Of a stretch of DNA of 64,000 nucleotides, positions 53,544 through 62,686 are shown in pieces. The stretch is from Chryseobacterium sp. 39-10 (GTDB taxonomy: Bacteria; Bacteroidota; Bacteroidia; Flavobacteriales; Weeksellaceae). The DNA lies in assembly GCA_001898255.1 (NCBI GenBank), contig MKTK01000021.1, forward strand, positions 9,627-73,626, in the 5' to 3' direction. A program made the position numbers and the translations under genes. Under the pieces are notes generated by a model. It was given only the letters and a program-made list of their open reading frames with translations. It made no database searches and was not told the DNA's origin. Position 1 is the first letter of the stretch, and each line of letters begins with the position of its first letter.

Positions 53544-54173
53544 ATGGAAATTTTTGGCAAAGATCTATTACTTAAGATTAAGCAGTCTACACTCTATGGC
53601 GAAGATGCACACGCCATTTATTCGCCGCCCTACCGCCCCCTTTTCAGCTACGAGGAAATTCTGGCAAAGGATCCTAAATTTGCAGCTGTTAATATTTTAC
53701 TTTATTTGAAGGAAGACCGATGGTGGTTTCCACTCATGGTACGCACGACGAACGAGCGCGATCGCCATAGTGGGCAAATCTCTTTACCCGGTGGCAAAAA
53801 AGAAAAAAGCGATCCCAATTTTGCAGCAACTGCCAAGCGCGAAACATCCGAAGAAATAGGCATTGATGAGCATTACATCCGAATTATTCGAGAACTTTCG
53901 CCCATATATATACCGCCCAGTAATTTCTATGTGCGTCCCTACATTTCGTACACGAAAAAAGATCCTCGGTTTTTGCTTCAGGAATCCGAAGTGGCAGAAT
54001 TGATCGAGTTTCCAGTATCATCACTTTTGGAACTGCACGCGAAGCCCGAAATGATGGTTTTACCAAGCACCCGCGGCGTGGAAGTTCCCGTGCTAAAATT
54101 CAATGATTACCTTATTTGGGGAGCCACCTCCATGATTTTAAGTGAATTCAGCCAATTGTTGAAAAATTTGTAA
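53544..54173 (+). CDS. Nudix hydrolase, probable CoA pyrophosphatase
   Basis: A 209-residue Nudix protein. HSGQISLPGGKKEKSD (75-90) followed by TAKRETSEEIGID (96-108) is the form seen in CoA diphosphatases such as YeaB/NudL and NUDT7. These cut CoA and its derivatives to 4'-phosphopantetheine and 3',5'-ADP. The catalytic REtxEExG residues (Arg99, Glu100, Glu103, Glu104, Gly106) are intact. TATCTTCG just before the ATG is one base off a -7 box but is too close to be useful. A PlsC-like gene follows by 26 nt. Confidence 0.87.
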   Translation: MEIFGKDLLLKIKQSTLYGEDAHAIYSPPYRPLFSYEEILAKDPKFAAVNILLYLKEDRWWFPLMVRTTNERDRHSGQISLPGGKKEKSDPNFAATAKRETSEEIGIDEHYIRIIRELSPIYIPPSNFYVRPYISYTKKDPRFLLQESEVAELIEFPVSSLLELHAKPEMMVLPSTRGVEVPVLKFNDYLIWGATSMILSEFSQLLKNL

Positions 54174-54199
54174 TTTCGCCGACTAAGTTAATTTGATTC

Positions 54200-55009
54200 A
54201 TGTCGAAGAAAAATATCTTTACCGACGCGTTCGGGCACCTTTATTTTCTCAAGCGAATTATTATTTTCGTGTTGGGGCTTGTTTCTTACCGCCGCTTCAA
54301 CGGCTTCAATAAACTCAAAATATCAGGAACCGAACTCTTGGTCGACCTGCCCGATTCCAACGTGCTCTTCGTCTCGAACCACCAAACGTATTTTGCGGAT
54401 GTTGCTGCGATGTACCACGCTTTCTGCGCGATGAATAATGGCTATCTCAACACCATCAAAAATCCTATTTATTTGCTGAATCCGAAAGTGGATTTCTATT
54501 ATGTAGCCGCCGAAGAAACCATGAACAAAGGGCTTATGACTAAAATCTTTAAATTGGCAGGCGCAGTTACAGTAAAAAGAACTTGGCGAGCAGAGGGACA
54601 AAATGTCAACAGAATGGTTGACCTCACCGAGGTAGAAAATATAATGAAAGCCCTTGATAATGGTTGGGTAATCACTTTCCCTCAAGGCACAACCGCCGCC
54701 TTTGCACAAGGACGAAAAGGTACCGCCAAACTCGTAAAGAACCAACGACCCATTGTGGTGCCCATTAAAATCAATGGTTTCAGAAGAGCATTCGACAAAA
54801 AAGGATTAAGGGTAAAAGTAACCGGAGTTCGACCAACAATGGAGTTTAAAAAACCGCTGGACATTGATTATGATCACGATGACGCACCAACAATTTTGAA
54901 TAAAATTATGGTGGCCATCGAACAAACCGAAGATTTTAATCTTTTGCATGAATACGATCTTGAACGTAAATCTCAAAAAGAGGAAGAAAAATCTCCTTTA
55001 AAATTATAA
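54200..55009 (+). CDS. PlsC-like 1-acyl-glycerol-3-phosphate acyltransferase with altered motifs
   Basis: A 269-residue member of the lysophosphatidic acid acyltransferase superfamily, probably in membrane lipid synthesis at the inner membrane. The acyltransferase motif is NHQTYFAD (60-67), which has five residues between His61 and Asp67 rather than the usual four of H-x4-D. The second motif reads TFPQGTTAAF (159-168) rather than FPEGTRS, so the usual Glu is Gln162. IVVPIKINGFRRAF is the later core motif. I believe related Bacteroidota proteins share these changes, so it may be a distinct subfamily rather than a dead enzyme. A hydrophobic segment lies near 18-30. Confidence 0.83.
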   Translation: MSKKNIFTDAFGHLYFLKRIIIFVLGLVSYRRFNGFNKLKISGTELLVDLPDSNVLFVSNHQTYFADVAAMYHAFCAMNNGYLNTIKNPIYLLNPKVDFYYVAAEETMNKGLMTKIFKLAGAVTVKRTWRAEGQNVNRMVDLTEVENIMKALDNGWVITFPQGTTAAFAQGRKGTAKLVKNQRPIVVPIKINGFRRAFDKKGLRVKVTGVRPTMEFKKPLDIDYDHDDAPTILNKIMVAIEQTEDFNLLHEYDLERKSQKEEEKSPLKL

Positions 55010-55019
55010 AAGTTTTAAA

Positions 55020-55469
55020 ATGAAAAAATTATTCGCTCTATTCATTGTGTTGGTATTAGCAGCATGTAATTCTCAAAAGAAATACTCCGATTTCGATTAC
55101 AGCTTCGAGAAAAGTGGCGGCATAAAACCGGCTTATGAAAATTTTCTGATTAAAGGCAACAATGGCTACTATTCGCTTGAGGGCAATGGAAAAAACATCA
55201 AAAAAGATTTTAAGGTAAGTGATGAAGAAATTGCTTCCCTTGAAAAAGCACTTACCGAGAACCGTTTCCGACGTATCCATGAAGATTACAAGAAAATGTA
55301 CGATCATATTTCCGTTAACATTAAAGTGAAAAAAGGGAACAACTCAGGCAACAAGTCCGACGCATCGCTGATAATGAAGAATGACCAGCAACGTTGGAAT
55401 GCTATTGTTAAAACTTTCCAAACACTGATCGACGCCAAAGTGAACGAAAACACTGAGACCCATCAATAA
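55020..55469 (+). CDS. Small lipoprotein of unknown function
   Basis: A 149-residue protein with a lipoprotein signal peptide (VLAAC, Cys16), so it is membrane-anchored in the periplasm or on the surface. After a polar spacer comes a compact domain (about 40-140) with GYYSLEGNGKNIKKDF and SDEEIASLEKALTENRFRR. I do not recognise a family. It lies 10 nt after the PlsC-like gene, and its stop overlaps the next start (TAATG), indicating an operon of three to four genes. Confidence 0.72.
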   Translation: MKKLFALFIVLVLAACNSQKKYSDFDYSFEKSGGIKPAYENFLIKGNNGYYSLEGNGKNIKKDFKVSDEEIASLEKALTENRFRRIHEDYKKMYDHISVNIKVKKGNNSGNKSDASLIMKNDQQRWNAIVKTFQTLIDAKVNENTETHQ

Positions 55470-56026
55470 TGGATAATCTCCATCAACTCATCGACTACTC
55501 GGCTCAAAAAACAAGAGTACTCATTTACTCTACGTTCCCCACGGTGACGCAGTTGTTTGCATCGGTACTCAATTTCAACGGAAAAGAATTTGCTTTGTTT
55601 TCGGATGCACAATCCTTCCATTTCCTGGAACGCGATTTCGTGGTGTTTGAAACTTCCAATCTCGACCACGCGGTAACCTATCACCCCAATATTGTTTTAG
55701 TAACCGATGAAACTCCAGCTTTAGATATTCTAATGATTGCCGAAAATATTGTTCCGGGAGGCATTTTAATTTATCCCGAATCGCTCACTGAAAAAGTGGA
55801 AGAGTCCGATAATTTTTTTCGTAAAATATCATTTGCTGAAACACCCTTCGAAACCGACTCAGAAAACGTTTTCCTTTCAACAGATATGGGCGTGATTCCG
55901 TTGCGCAGCAATGACCAGCATTTGGTTCGTAACATCACTGGAATACGGCTCTTGGCACAACAGCTAAGCGTGATGCAGGATGAATTTTACGATGCCGCCA
56001 TGAGTTTTGGTGAAACCTCCGGATAA
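55469..56026 (+). CDS. Conserved-looking protein of unknown function
   Basis: A 185-residue soluble protein with no signal peptide or membrane helix. It has an alternating strand/helix pattern suggestive of a Rossmann-like fold (TRVLIYSTFPTVTQLFASV, then VFETSNLDHAV and HPNIVLVTDETPALDILM, then IVPGGILIYPES). No catalytic motif is evident. Its ATG overlaps the stop of the lipoprotein gene, so the two may work together. The function is unknown. Confidence 0.72.
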   Translation: MDNLHQLIDYSAQKTRVLIYSTFPTVTQLFASVLNFNGKEFALFSDAQSFHFLERDFVVFETSNLDHAVTYHPNIVLVTDETPALDILMIAENIVPGGILIYPESLTEKVEESDNFFRKISFAETPFETDSENVFLSTDMGVIPLRSNDQHLVRNITGIRLLAQQLSVMQDEFYDAAMSFGETSG

Positions 56027-56114
56027 AACGAGTAACTCCTATTTCTGCCTTCATTTTGGCTTTGCCGCCATCATTCAAGCTTCACACAACATGGTGACTG
56101 CGATACAGATTGAG

Positions 56115-56144
56115 TTGGCAATTCGATATAAAATTGTATTTTTA
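56115..56144 (+). promoter_or_regulatory. Candidate promoter for hmgA
   Basis: TTG (56115-56117) is followed after 19 nt by TATTTTTA (56137-56144), one base from TAnnTTTG. It ends 20 nt before the hmgA ATG. Confidence 0.35.
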
Positions 56145-56164
56145 CCTGAATCAAAAAAGGAGAA

Positions 56165-57352
56165 ATGCGATACCATCAGCAGGGAAAAATTCCACCAAAG
56201 CGGCACACTATTTTCAAATCTGATCAGGATCAGTTTTATTATGAACAACTTTTTGGAACCGAGGGATTTCATGGCATATCATCCTTGCTCTACCATATTC
56301 ATAGGCCTACTCAAATAAAATCCATCCGCGAACCCAAAGATGTGACGCCTAAAATTGCGGTAGATAAAAATGTAACACCCAGAATGTTTAAAGGCCTGAG
56401 GGTTACTGCCGAAGACGACTTTTTGGAGAGCCGCAAAGTGCTGATGCTGAACAACGACCTGAAAATGGGACTTTCAAAACCTCGAAAATCCACCCCTTAT
56501 TTTTACAAAAATGCAGAGTGCGACGAATTGCTTTTCGTGCACGAAGGAAGCGGCACCCTGAAAACTTTTTTAGGAAATTTAGAATTTTCTGCCGGCGATT
56601 ACCTGATTATTCCCCGTGGAACCATTTACCAACTGCAACTTAGCACAGAGGAAAATGTTTTCTTCTTTTTGGAAGCGCATTCGCCGATTTATACACCGAA
56701 ACGCTACCGAAACGAATTTGGCCAGCTGCTCGAGCATTCTCCATTTTGCGAGCGCGACATCGAAGCTCCAAAATGGGTAGAACCTCATGATGAGAAAGGT
56801 GAATTCCTGATCAAGGTGAAGAAAGAAAACCAAATCTGGGATTTCGTATATGCTACTCATCCCTTTGATGTGGTAGGTTGGGACGGCTATTTTTATCCGT
56901 ACAAATTCAACATTAAAAATTTTGAACCCATTACAGGTCGCGTACATTTACCACCGCCTATTCATCAAAATTTCGAAGCTCACAATTTTGTAGTGTGCTC
57001 TTTTGTTGCCCGTATGTACGATTACCATCCATTCGCCATTCCGGCTCCCTACAATCATTCCAATATCGACTCCGATGAGGTTCTTTTTTATACTGAAGGT
57101 GATTTTATGAGCAGAAATCATATTGATTTAATGGATTTCACACTGCATCCGGGCGGCATTGTTCATGGTCCGCATCCCGGCGCCATGGAAAGAAGTATTG
57201 GCAAAAAATTCACTGAAGAATATGCGGTGATGGTGGATCCGTTTCGCCCGCTTAAACTTACCGACGAGGCACTAAAAGTGGAAGATAAAAGCTACGCCAC
57301 TTCCTGGCTGGAAACCCCCGACAATCACTTGGGAGACCGAAGCCAAGAGTAA
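56165..57352 (+). CDS. hmgA: Homogentisate 1,2-dioxygenase
   Basis: Iron-dependent ring-cleaving enzyme of tyrosine and phenylalanine degradation. It converts homogentisate to maleylacetoacetate. The 395-residue bicupin has the MRYHQQGKIPPKRHTIF opening typical of bacterial forms. Likely iron ligands are among His298, Glu305 and His334, in YNHSNIDSDEVLFY and HPGGIVHGPHPG. FVHEGSGTLKTFLG and YLIIPRGTIYQL form the first cupin. It begins a same-strand group that also holds hppD and fahA, the steps before and after it. Confidence 0.92.
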   Translation: MRYHQQGKIPPKRHTIFKSDQDQFYYEQLFGTEGFHGISSLLYHIHRPTQIKSIREPKDVTPKIAVDKNVTPRMFKGLRVTAEDDFLESRKVLMLNNDLKMGLSKPRKSTPYFYKNAECDELLFVHEGSGTLKTFLGNLEFSAGDYLIIPRGTIYQLQLSTEENVFFFLEAHSPIYTPKRYRNEFGQLLEHSPFCERDIEAPKWVEPHDEKGEFLIKVKKENQIWDFVYATHPFDVVGWDGYFYPYKFNIKNFEPITGRVHLPPPIHQNFEAHNFVVCSFVARMYDYHPFAIPAPYNHSNIDSDEVLFYTEGDFMSRNHIDLMDFTLHPGGIVHGPHPGAMERSIGKKFTEEYAVMVDPFRPLKLTDEALKVEDKSYATSWLETPDNHLGDRSQE

Positions 57353-57466
57353 AAACCCTAAAGAATCAACGAGTAATAACGTTATCCAAAACCAATCATG
57401 CGGAAAATCATGTGACCGTTCTGGCTTAAAATGATTTTACTCATCTGCAATCTTACCTTATTTAAT

Positions 57467-57474
57467 TATTTTTG
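57467..57474 (+). promoter_or_regulatory. Candidate -7 box for the CoA-transferase gene
   Basis: TATTTTTG matches TAnnTTTG, 42 nt before the ATG at 57517. No clear -33 element is found. Confidence 0.4.
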
Positions 57475-57516
57475 ATGAAAATAATAACACATTTAATTTA
57501 GATAATATTCAAGACT

Positions 57517-58797
57517 ATGATCAACTATACAAGTGTAGAAGAAGCAGTGTCCGTCATTAAAAGTGGTGACAGAATTTTTGGTCACGGCAGTGCATGTACA
57601 CCGAATCTTTTTTATAATGAACTCGCACGTCAAGCTGCACGGCTTAGAAATGTGGAACTCGTTTCTATTACCCAACAAGGAAGCGTAGAAATTGCAAAAC
57701 CGGAATACAGCGACAGCTTCTTTACCAAATCGCTTTTCACTTCTTCTCCTGTGCGGAGTGCTGTGAACAGTGAAAGAGGAGATTTCGTTCCTATTTTCCT
57801 TAGTGAAATCCCTATCCTGTTCAAGAACGGAACTCTACCCATCGATGTGGCGATGATCACCGTTTCGCCTCCGGACGAACATGGATACTGCACTTTGGGA
57901 ACATCGGTGGACGTGGCAAGAACTGCGGTGGATACAGCTAAAACAATCATCGCGATTGTGAATCCCCAAATGCCAAGAACCCATGGCGACGGGATGATTC
58001 ACCACAGCCGAATCGATAAAATGGTTTGGCATGATGAACCACTGATGACCCTTGATTATGGCGCAAAAGTAACCGACATTGAGATGAAGATCGGTAAAAA
58101 TGTCGCCGAACTTATCGATGATAAAGCCACCCTGCAAATGGGTATCGGAACTATTCCTGATGCCGTACTGAAATGTTTGGGCAATCACAAAGATCTTGGT
58201 GTACATACCGAAATGCTCAGTGACGGCATTGTCGATCTCATCCTGAGAGATGTGGTGAATAACAAGTATAAAGGTACCCACCTGAACAGAACCATCACGA
58301 GTTTCTGTTTTGGAACCAAAAAACTCTACGATTTTGTAAACGACAATCCATCTATCGCTTTTATGGATGTGCAGCATGTGAACTTCCCCATCAACATCAT
58401 GAAGAACAAAAAAATGCATGCCATCAATTCAGCCATCGAAATTGATTTAACGGGCCAGGTTTGTGCAGATTCCATCGGGACGTTTCAGTACTCAGGAATT
58501 GGTGGGCAGATGGATTTCATGAGAGGCGCAGCACTTTCTGAAGGGGGTAAACCAATCATGGCGATTTCTTCCAGAACCAAAAAGGGAATTCCAAGAATTG
58601 TTCCTTACCTGAAACAAGGTGCAGGCGTAGTAACCACACGCGGTCATATCCATTATGTATGCACTGAGTATGGAACCGTGAATCTCTATGGAAAAAGCCT
58701 GCGTGAACGAGCAAAAGCACTCATTGAGATTTCGCATCCTGACGATCGGGAACTGCTTGATAAAGCCGCCTTCGAACGCTTTAAAGTTGAAATTTAA
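57517..58797 (+). CDS. Acetyl-CoA hydrolase / 4-hydroxybutyrate-type CoA-transferase
   Basis: A 426-residue class I CoA-transferase family protein that moves CoA between acetyl-CoA and a short-chain acid. The catalytic Glu232 is in LGVHTEMLSDGIVDL. GIGTIPDAVL and SGIGGQMDFMRGA are the usual CoA-binding loops. VTTRGHIHYVCTEYGTVNL is a strong hallmark of this group. It sits between hmgA and hppD, so it may help recycle acetoacetate or fumarate-derived CoA groups released by tyrosine degradation. That specific role is inferred from position. Confidence 0.88.
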   Translation: MINYTSVEEAVSVIKSGDRIFGHGSACTPNLFYNELARQAARLRNVELVSITQQGSVEIAKPEYSDSFFTKSLFTSSPVRSAVNSERGDFVPIFLSEIPILFKNGTLPIDVAMITVSPPDEHGYCTLGTSVDVARTAVDTAKTIIAIVNPQMPRTHGDGMIHHSRIDKMVWHDEPLMTLDYGAKVTDIEMKIGKNVAELIDDKATLQMGIGTIPDAVLKCLGNHKDLGVHTEMLSDGIVDLILRDVVNNKYKGTHLNRTITSFCFGTKKLYDFVNDNPSIAFMDVQHVNFPINIMKNKKMHAINSAIEIDLTGQVCADSIGTFQYSGIGGQMDFMRGAALSEGGKPIMAISSRTKKGIPRIVPYLKQGAGVVTTRGHIHYVCTEYGTVNLYGKSLRERAKALIEISHPDDRELLDKAAFERFKVEI

Positions 58798-58927
58798 ACG
58801 CGTTAAGACTTTCACAAGAGATTAAAAAGTCGGCATCAAAAAAAAATTCGCAGCAATGAAGCCCGTCTTCGTTTCTGCGAATTTTTGTATATTGGCAAAA
58901 GAAAATTATAAATCTAAAGAAAGAAAA

Positions 58928-60058
58928 ATGTCAACACTAACATTTGCCGAAAAAATAGCGCAGGCAGAGAATTTCTTACCGATCAACGGGACTGATTATA
59001 TTGAATTTTACGTAGGAAATGCCAAGCAAGCTGCCCATTATTACAAAACTGCATTTGGCTTTCAGTCGGTAGCATACGCGGGCCCGGAAACCGGTGTGCG
59101 GGATCGTGCTTCTTATGTTTTGCAACAAGGAAAAATAAGATTGGTGCTCACTTCTGGCTTGCGTTCAGATTCTCCGATTTGCCAACATCAGCTAAAACAT
59201 GGTGATGGTGTAAAAGTGCTGGCTTTATGGGTTGATGATGCTTATTCTGCGTATGAAGAAACCGTAAAGCGCGGAGGGAAACCTTATATGGAGCCCACTA
59301 CCATTAAAGATGATCTTGGCGAAGTGAAAATGGCAGGCATCTATACGTATGGCGAAACCGTACATATGTTCATTGAAAGAAAAAACTACAGTGGCACCTT
59401 TATGCCGGGTTATGAAAAATGGGAAAGCGATTACAATCCTTCAGAAGTCGGACTTTTATATGTGGATCATTGTGTAGGAAATGTGGGTTGGGACAGGATG
59501 ATTCCCGTGGTAAAATGGTATGAAGAGGTGATGGGATTTGTGAACATCCTGAGTTTTGACGATAAACAGATCAACACCGAATATTCCGCGCTCATGTCTA
59601 AAGTAATGAGCAATGGAAATGGCTATGCAAAATTCCCAATCAATGAACCTGCCGAAGGACAGAAGAAGTCTCAGGTGGAAGAATACCTTGATTTCTACGA
59701 AGAGGAAGGCGTGCAGCATATAGCAGTGGCCACCAAAGACATCATCAAAACCGTAACCGAACTGAAAGCGAGAGGTGTTGAGTTTTTATCAGCTCCGCCA
59801 GAGGCCTATTACGAAATGATCCCTGATCGCGTTGGTGAAATTGACGAAGACATCAAGAAACTCTCCGATTTGGGCATCCTGGTGGATTGCGATGAAGAGG
59901 GCTACCTGCTTCAAATCTTCACCAAACCGGTGGAAGACCGACCTACCCTTTTCTATGAAATTATCGAACGGCACGGTGCACAGAGTTTTGGTGCAGGAAA
60001 TTTCAAGGCACTTTTTGAAGCATTAGAAAGAGAACAGGCAAAACGGGGAAACCTTTAA
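58928..60058 (+). CDS. hppD: 4-Hydroxyphenylpyruvate dioxygenase
   Basis: Makes homogentisate from 4-hydroxyphenylpyruvate, the substrate for hmgA. From the ATG at 58928 (MSTLTFAEKIAQAENFLPIN) it has 376 residues. An in-frame ATG 24 codons upstream adds a poor N-terminus and is less likely. The iron ligands are clear: His181 in YVDHCVGNVG, His264 in GVQHIAVATKD, and Glu344 in LFYEIIERHG. FGAGNFKALFEALEREQ closes the protein as in the family. It follows the CoA-transferase gene by 130 nt. Confidence 0.94.
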   Translation: MSTLTFAEKIAQAENFLPINGTDYIEFYVGNAKQAAHYYKTAFGFQSVAYAGPETGVRDRASYVLQQGKIRLVLTSGLRSDSPICQHQLKHGDGVKVLALWVDDAYSAYEETVKRGGKPYMEPTTIKDDLGEVKMAGIYTYGETVHMFIERKNYSGTFMPGYEKWESDYNPSEVGLLYVDHCVGNVGWDRMIPVVKWYEEVMGFVNILSFDDKQINTEYSALMSKVMSNGNGYAKFPINEPAEGQKKSQVEEYLDFYEEEGVQHIAVATKDIIKTVTELKARGVEFLSAPPEAYYEMIPDRVGEIDEDIKKLSDLGILVDCDEEGYLLQIFTKPVEDRPTLFYEIIERHGAQSFGAGNFKALFEALEREQAKRGNL

Positions 60059-60096
60059 AAAGAGAGGTTTATTCTACATCAAACATAAAAATTACA

Positions 60097-60558
60097 ATGA
60101 AGAAAGTAATCTTCTCTATGCTGTTTTTTGCCGTAAGTACAGGCATCAAAGCGCAGTATGGAAGCATAAACGCCATCCTTGACCGACTGGAAGAAAAAAG
60201 CGGAATCAACAAAAACCTTCAGAACATCCATTTGGATGACACCAAGTTTGTTCTGCTAAAAGATTTTGAAGATCATACCGAGCGGAATTTTATTGTCATT
60301 AAAGGAAATAAGGCAACCTACGTGGAGATGTTTGATGATAAAGCGACCGGACAAACTTCTTCCAACGTTTTTTCCGGTGATATTGTTCGTTCCAAACATA
60401 ACATTATTTCGCTGCGCGCCGACCAGCTTGAAGGAAGAAAAATAGCAATTCCCATTACCAAGACTTTGCTTTTGACGATGCAGAAAAAAATTCTTTATCT
60501 CATTGACGTCAATTCCAAAGAGCGCTGGATCGAGGAAAGTGCAATCAACAGAAAGTAG
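60097..60558 (+). CDS. Small secreted protein in the tyrosine-degradation group
   Basis: A 153-residue protein with a signal peptide ending near GIKAQ (residue 19). The mature part has NLQNIHLDDTKFVLLKDFED, IVIKGNKATYVEMFDDK and IAIPITKTLLLTMQKKI. No family is recognised. It lies 38 nt after hppD and 99 nt before fahA on the same strand, so it is probably co-transcribed with the catabolic genes although its location is the periplasm or outside. The function is unknown. Confidence 0.72.
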   Translation: MKKVIFSMLFFAVSTGIKAQYGSINAILDRLEEKSGINKNLQNIHLDDTKFVLLKDFEDHTERNFIVIKGNKATYVEMFDDKATGQTSSNVFSGDIVRSKHNIISLRADQLEGRKIAIPITKTLLLTMQKKILYLIDVNSKERWIEESAINRK

Positions 60559-60657
60559 TGAAACTGGCTTTTAACCACAGCATCGATTTTTATCCATTTA
60601 ATCATATTGACCAAAACACAGACGGACTTTAATCTCCTTACTTTTAAATAAAATTTA

Positions 60658-61905
60658 ATGAAATCTTTCATCACTTATCCTATAAATTCGGATTTTTCTA
60701 TTCATAATATTCCCTTTGGCGTTGCGGTTTTCAACAAAGAGTATATAGCGTGCTGTACCCGAATTGGCGACATGGTCATCGATTTGGCCACGCTGTACGA
60801 TTATGGTTTTTTTGATGAAATAGAAGGACTCAATGAAAATGTTTTTGAGGCCTATACACTCAACGAATTTATTGAACTGGGCAAACCTGTCACCACGGCA
60901 GTTCGGCTTAAAATTCAGGAGTTACTGGATGAGCATTCTTCATTGGCTGAAGATGAAAAAACCATTCAGGAATGTTTTTACAATGTGGATCAGGTCAAGA
61001 TGATGATGCCTGTTCACATTCCTAATTATACCGATTTTTATAGCAGCATAGAGCATGCTACAAATGTGGGAAAAATGTTTCGCGATCCGGCCAATGCGTT
61101 GCTCCCTAATTGGCGACATCTACCAGTGGGCTATCATGGAAGAGCTTCTTCCATCGTCATTTCCGGCACAGCGATTCACCGACCAAACGGACAGATGAAA
61201 CCCGCAGATCAGCCAAAACCCATTTTCGGCGCCACAAAACAATTGGATTTTGAACTGGAAATGGCATTCATCATCAACAAAAATACGGAGATGGGAGAAA
61301 GTATTTCTACTGCAGATGCAGAAGATGCCATCTTCGGAATGGTTCTTTTTAACGACTGGTCTGCAAGAGACATCCAGAGTTGGGAGTATGTGCCTCTCGG
61401 ACCTTTTCTTGGTAAAAATTTCGGAAGTTCGGTTTCGCCTTGGGTGGTGACGTTGGAAGCGTTGGAACCTTTCAGAACAGCAACACCTGTGCAGGAACCA
61501 GAAGTTTTGGATTACCTAAAATTCACCGGCGACAAAAATTTTGACATCAACCTGGAGGTTTATCTCCAACCTGAAAATGGTGCAGAAAACCTAATTTGCA
61601 AGTCAAATTTTAAACTCATGTACTGGAATATGGCGCAACAACTTGCGCACCATACCATTAACGGCTGCAACATTGAAGTGGGCGACATGTATGCTTCCGG
61701 GACCATATCGGGTGAAGAACCTGGTTCTTTCGGTTCCATGCTCGAACTTACTTGGCGTGGTGAAAAACCATTGCAGCTCAACAATGGTGAGGAACGAAAA
61801 TTCATTCAGGACCACGATACCGTTATCATGCGGGGATATGCCGAAAAAGGCGATATCCGGATTGGTTTTGGTGAAGTTTCGGGCACAATTATCCCTTCAA
61901 AATAA
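60658..61905 (+). CDS. fahA: Fumarylacetoacetase
   Basis: Splits fumarylacetoacetate into fumarate and acetoacetate, the last step of tyrosine degradation. The 415-residue protein has the FAH N-terminal domain (about 15-115) and the catalytic FAA-hydrolase domain (about 120-410). YTDFYSSIEHATNVGKMF, LPVGYHGRASSIVISG, LDFELEMAF and FNDWSARDIQSWEYVPLGP are all family hallmarks, the last two holding the metal-binding Glu and Asp. Together with hmgA and hppD the pathway is nearly complete. Maleylacetoacetate isomerase is not seen in the window. Confidence 0.94.
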   Translation: MKSFITYPINSDFSIHNIPFGVAVFNKEYIACCTRIGDMVIDLATLYDYGFFDEIEGLNENVFEAYTLNEFIELGKPVTTAVRLKIQELLDEHSSLAEDEKTIQECFYNVDQVKMMMPVHIPNYTDFYSSIEHATNVGKMFRDPANALLPNWRHLPVGYHGRASSIVISGTAIHRPNGQMKPADQPKPIFGATKQLDFELEMAFIINKNTEMGESISTADAEDAIFGMVLFNDWSARDIQSWEYVPLGPFLGKNFGSSVSPWVVTLEALEPFRTATPVQEPEVLDYLKFTGDKNFDINLEVYLQPENGAENLICKSNFKLMYWNMAQQLAHHTINGCNIEVGDMYASGTISGEEPGSFGSMLELTWRGEKPLQLNNGEERKFIQDHDTVIMRGYAEKGDIRIGFGEVSGTIIPSK

Positions 61906-61927
61906 TTCTTTTTTTAATTAATATCGT

Positions 61928-62686
61928 ATGAAACGTTTTTTTCAATTTTTTATGCTGTCGGCTGCCGGCATCTGCTTCGGACAAAGTATTTCAGATTACG
62001 GACTGATCCACATTCCCTCAAAGTTTAAAGATTTTAAAGATAATCAGTATGAGCTCAATGATTTGCTGGCCTCTAAGCTAACAGAAAAAAAGTACATCAT
62101 TGTGAACAATAACTCGCTGGAAAATGACCCGTGCCAAGTGCTGAATGCGGAAGTGAAAAACACCAGCAATATGCTCACCAATCGTCTAAAGATTGAGTTT
62201 AAAGATTGTAAAAATGTGACGATTGCCACCTTTGAAGGGAAATCGATGATTAAAGATTTTGAAGAAGGAATGCAAGACGCATTGCTAAAAGCATTAAAAA
62301 ATGTGGGTTCGCCTAAGGAAATACCAACGCAGCAACCCCAAAAAAACATAGCGACATCTGCCGAAATACAAGCGACAGAAAAGGAAAATTCGGCTAAAAA
62401 CAATCCTGCCCCATTAGAAAGTAAAACAGTTGCTAAAGCCGAGATTTATAGTAACGGCGCATTATCGCTGAACAAAATGGTTATTTCTGACCATCAGTTT
62501 ATATTAGCCAATCCTAATCTTTCGGTTCCGTATGCTATTTTCAAAGCGACATCAAAAAAAGAAGTATACCAGGTGCAGCTTGACAATGGTTCCACCACGT
62601 TGGGTTATCTTGAAGACGGTAAAATCGTGATTGATATGCCCACTGCGGACGGAAACTTCAAGAAAGAAGTCTTTATCCGTAAGTAA
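61928..62686 (+). CDS. Secreted protein of unknown function
   Basis: A 252-residue protein with a signal peptide (about 1-20, ending CFGQS). The first domain (about 22-125) has IHIPSKFKDFKDNQYELNDL and LKIEFKDCKNVTIATFEGK. A Gln/Ala/Asn-rich linker follows (about 130-165). The C-terminal domain (about 170-250) has VYQVQLDNGSTTLGYLEDGK. I do not recognise the family. It lies 22 nt after fahA, and its stop (62684-62686) directly abuts the stop of the converging uvrC gene with no spacer and no terminator. Confidence 0.75.
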   Translation: MKRFFQFFMLSAAGICFGQSISDYGLIHIPSKFKDFKDNQYELNDLLASKLTEKKYIIVNNNSLENDPCQVLNAEVKNTSNMLTNRLKIEFKDCKNVTIATFEGKSMIKDFEEGMQDALLKALKNVGSPKEIPTQQPQKNIATSAEIQATEKENSAKNNPAPLESKTVAKAEIYSNGALSLNKMVISDHQFILANPNLSVPYAIFKATSKKEVYQVQLDNGSTTLGYLEDGKIVIDMPTADGNFKKEVFIRK

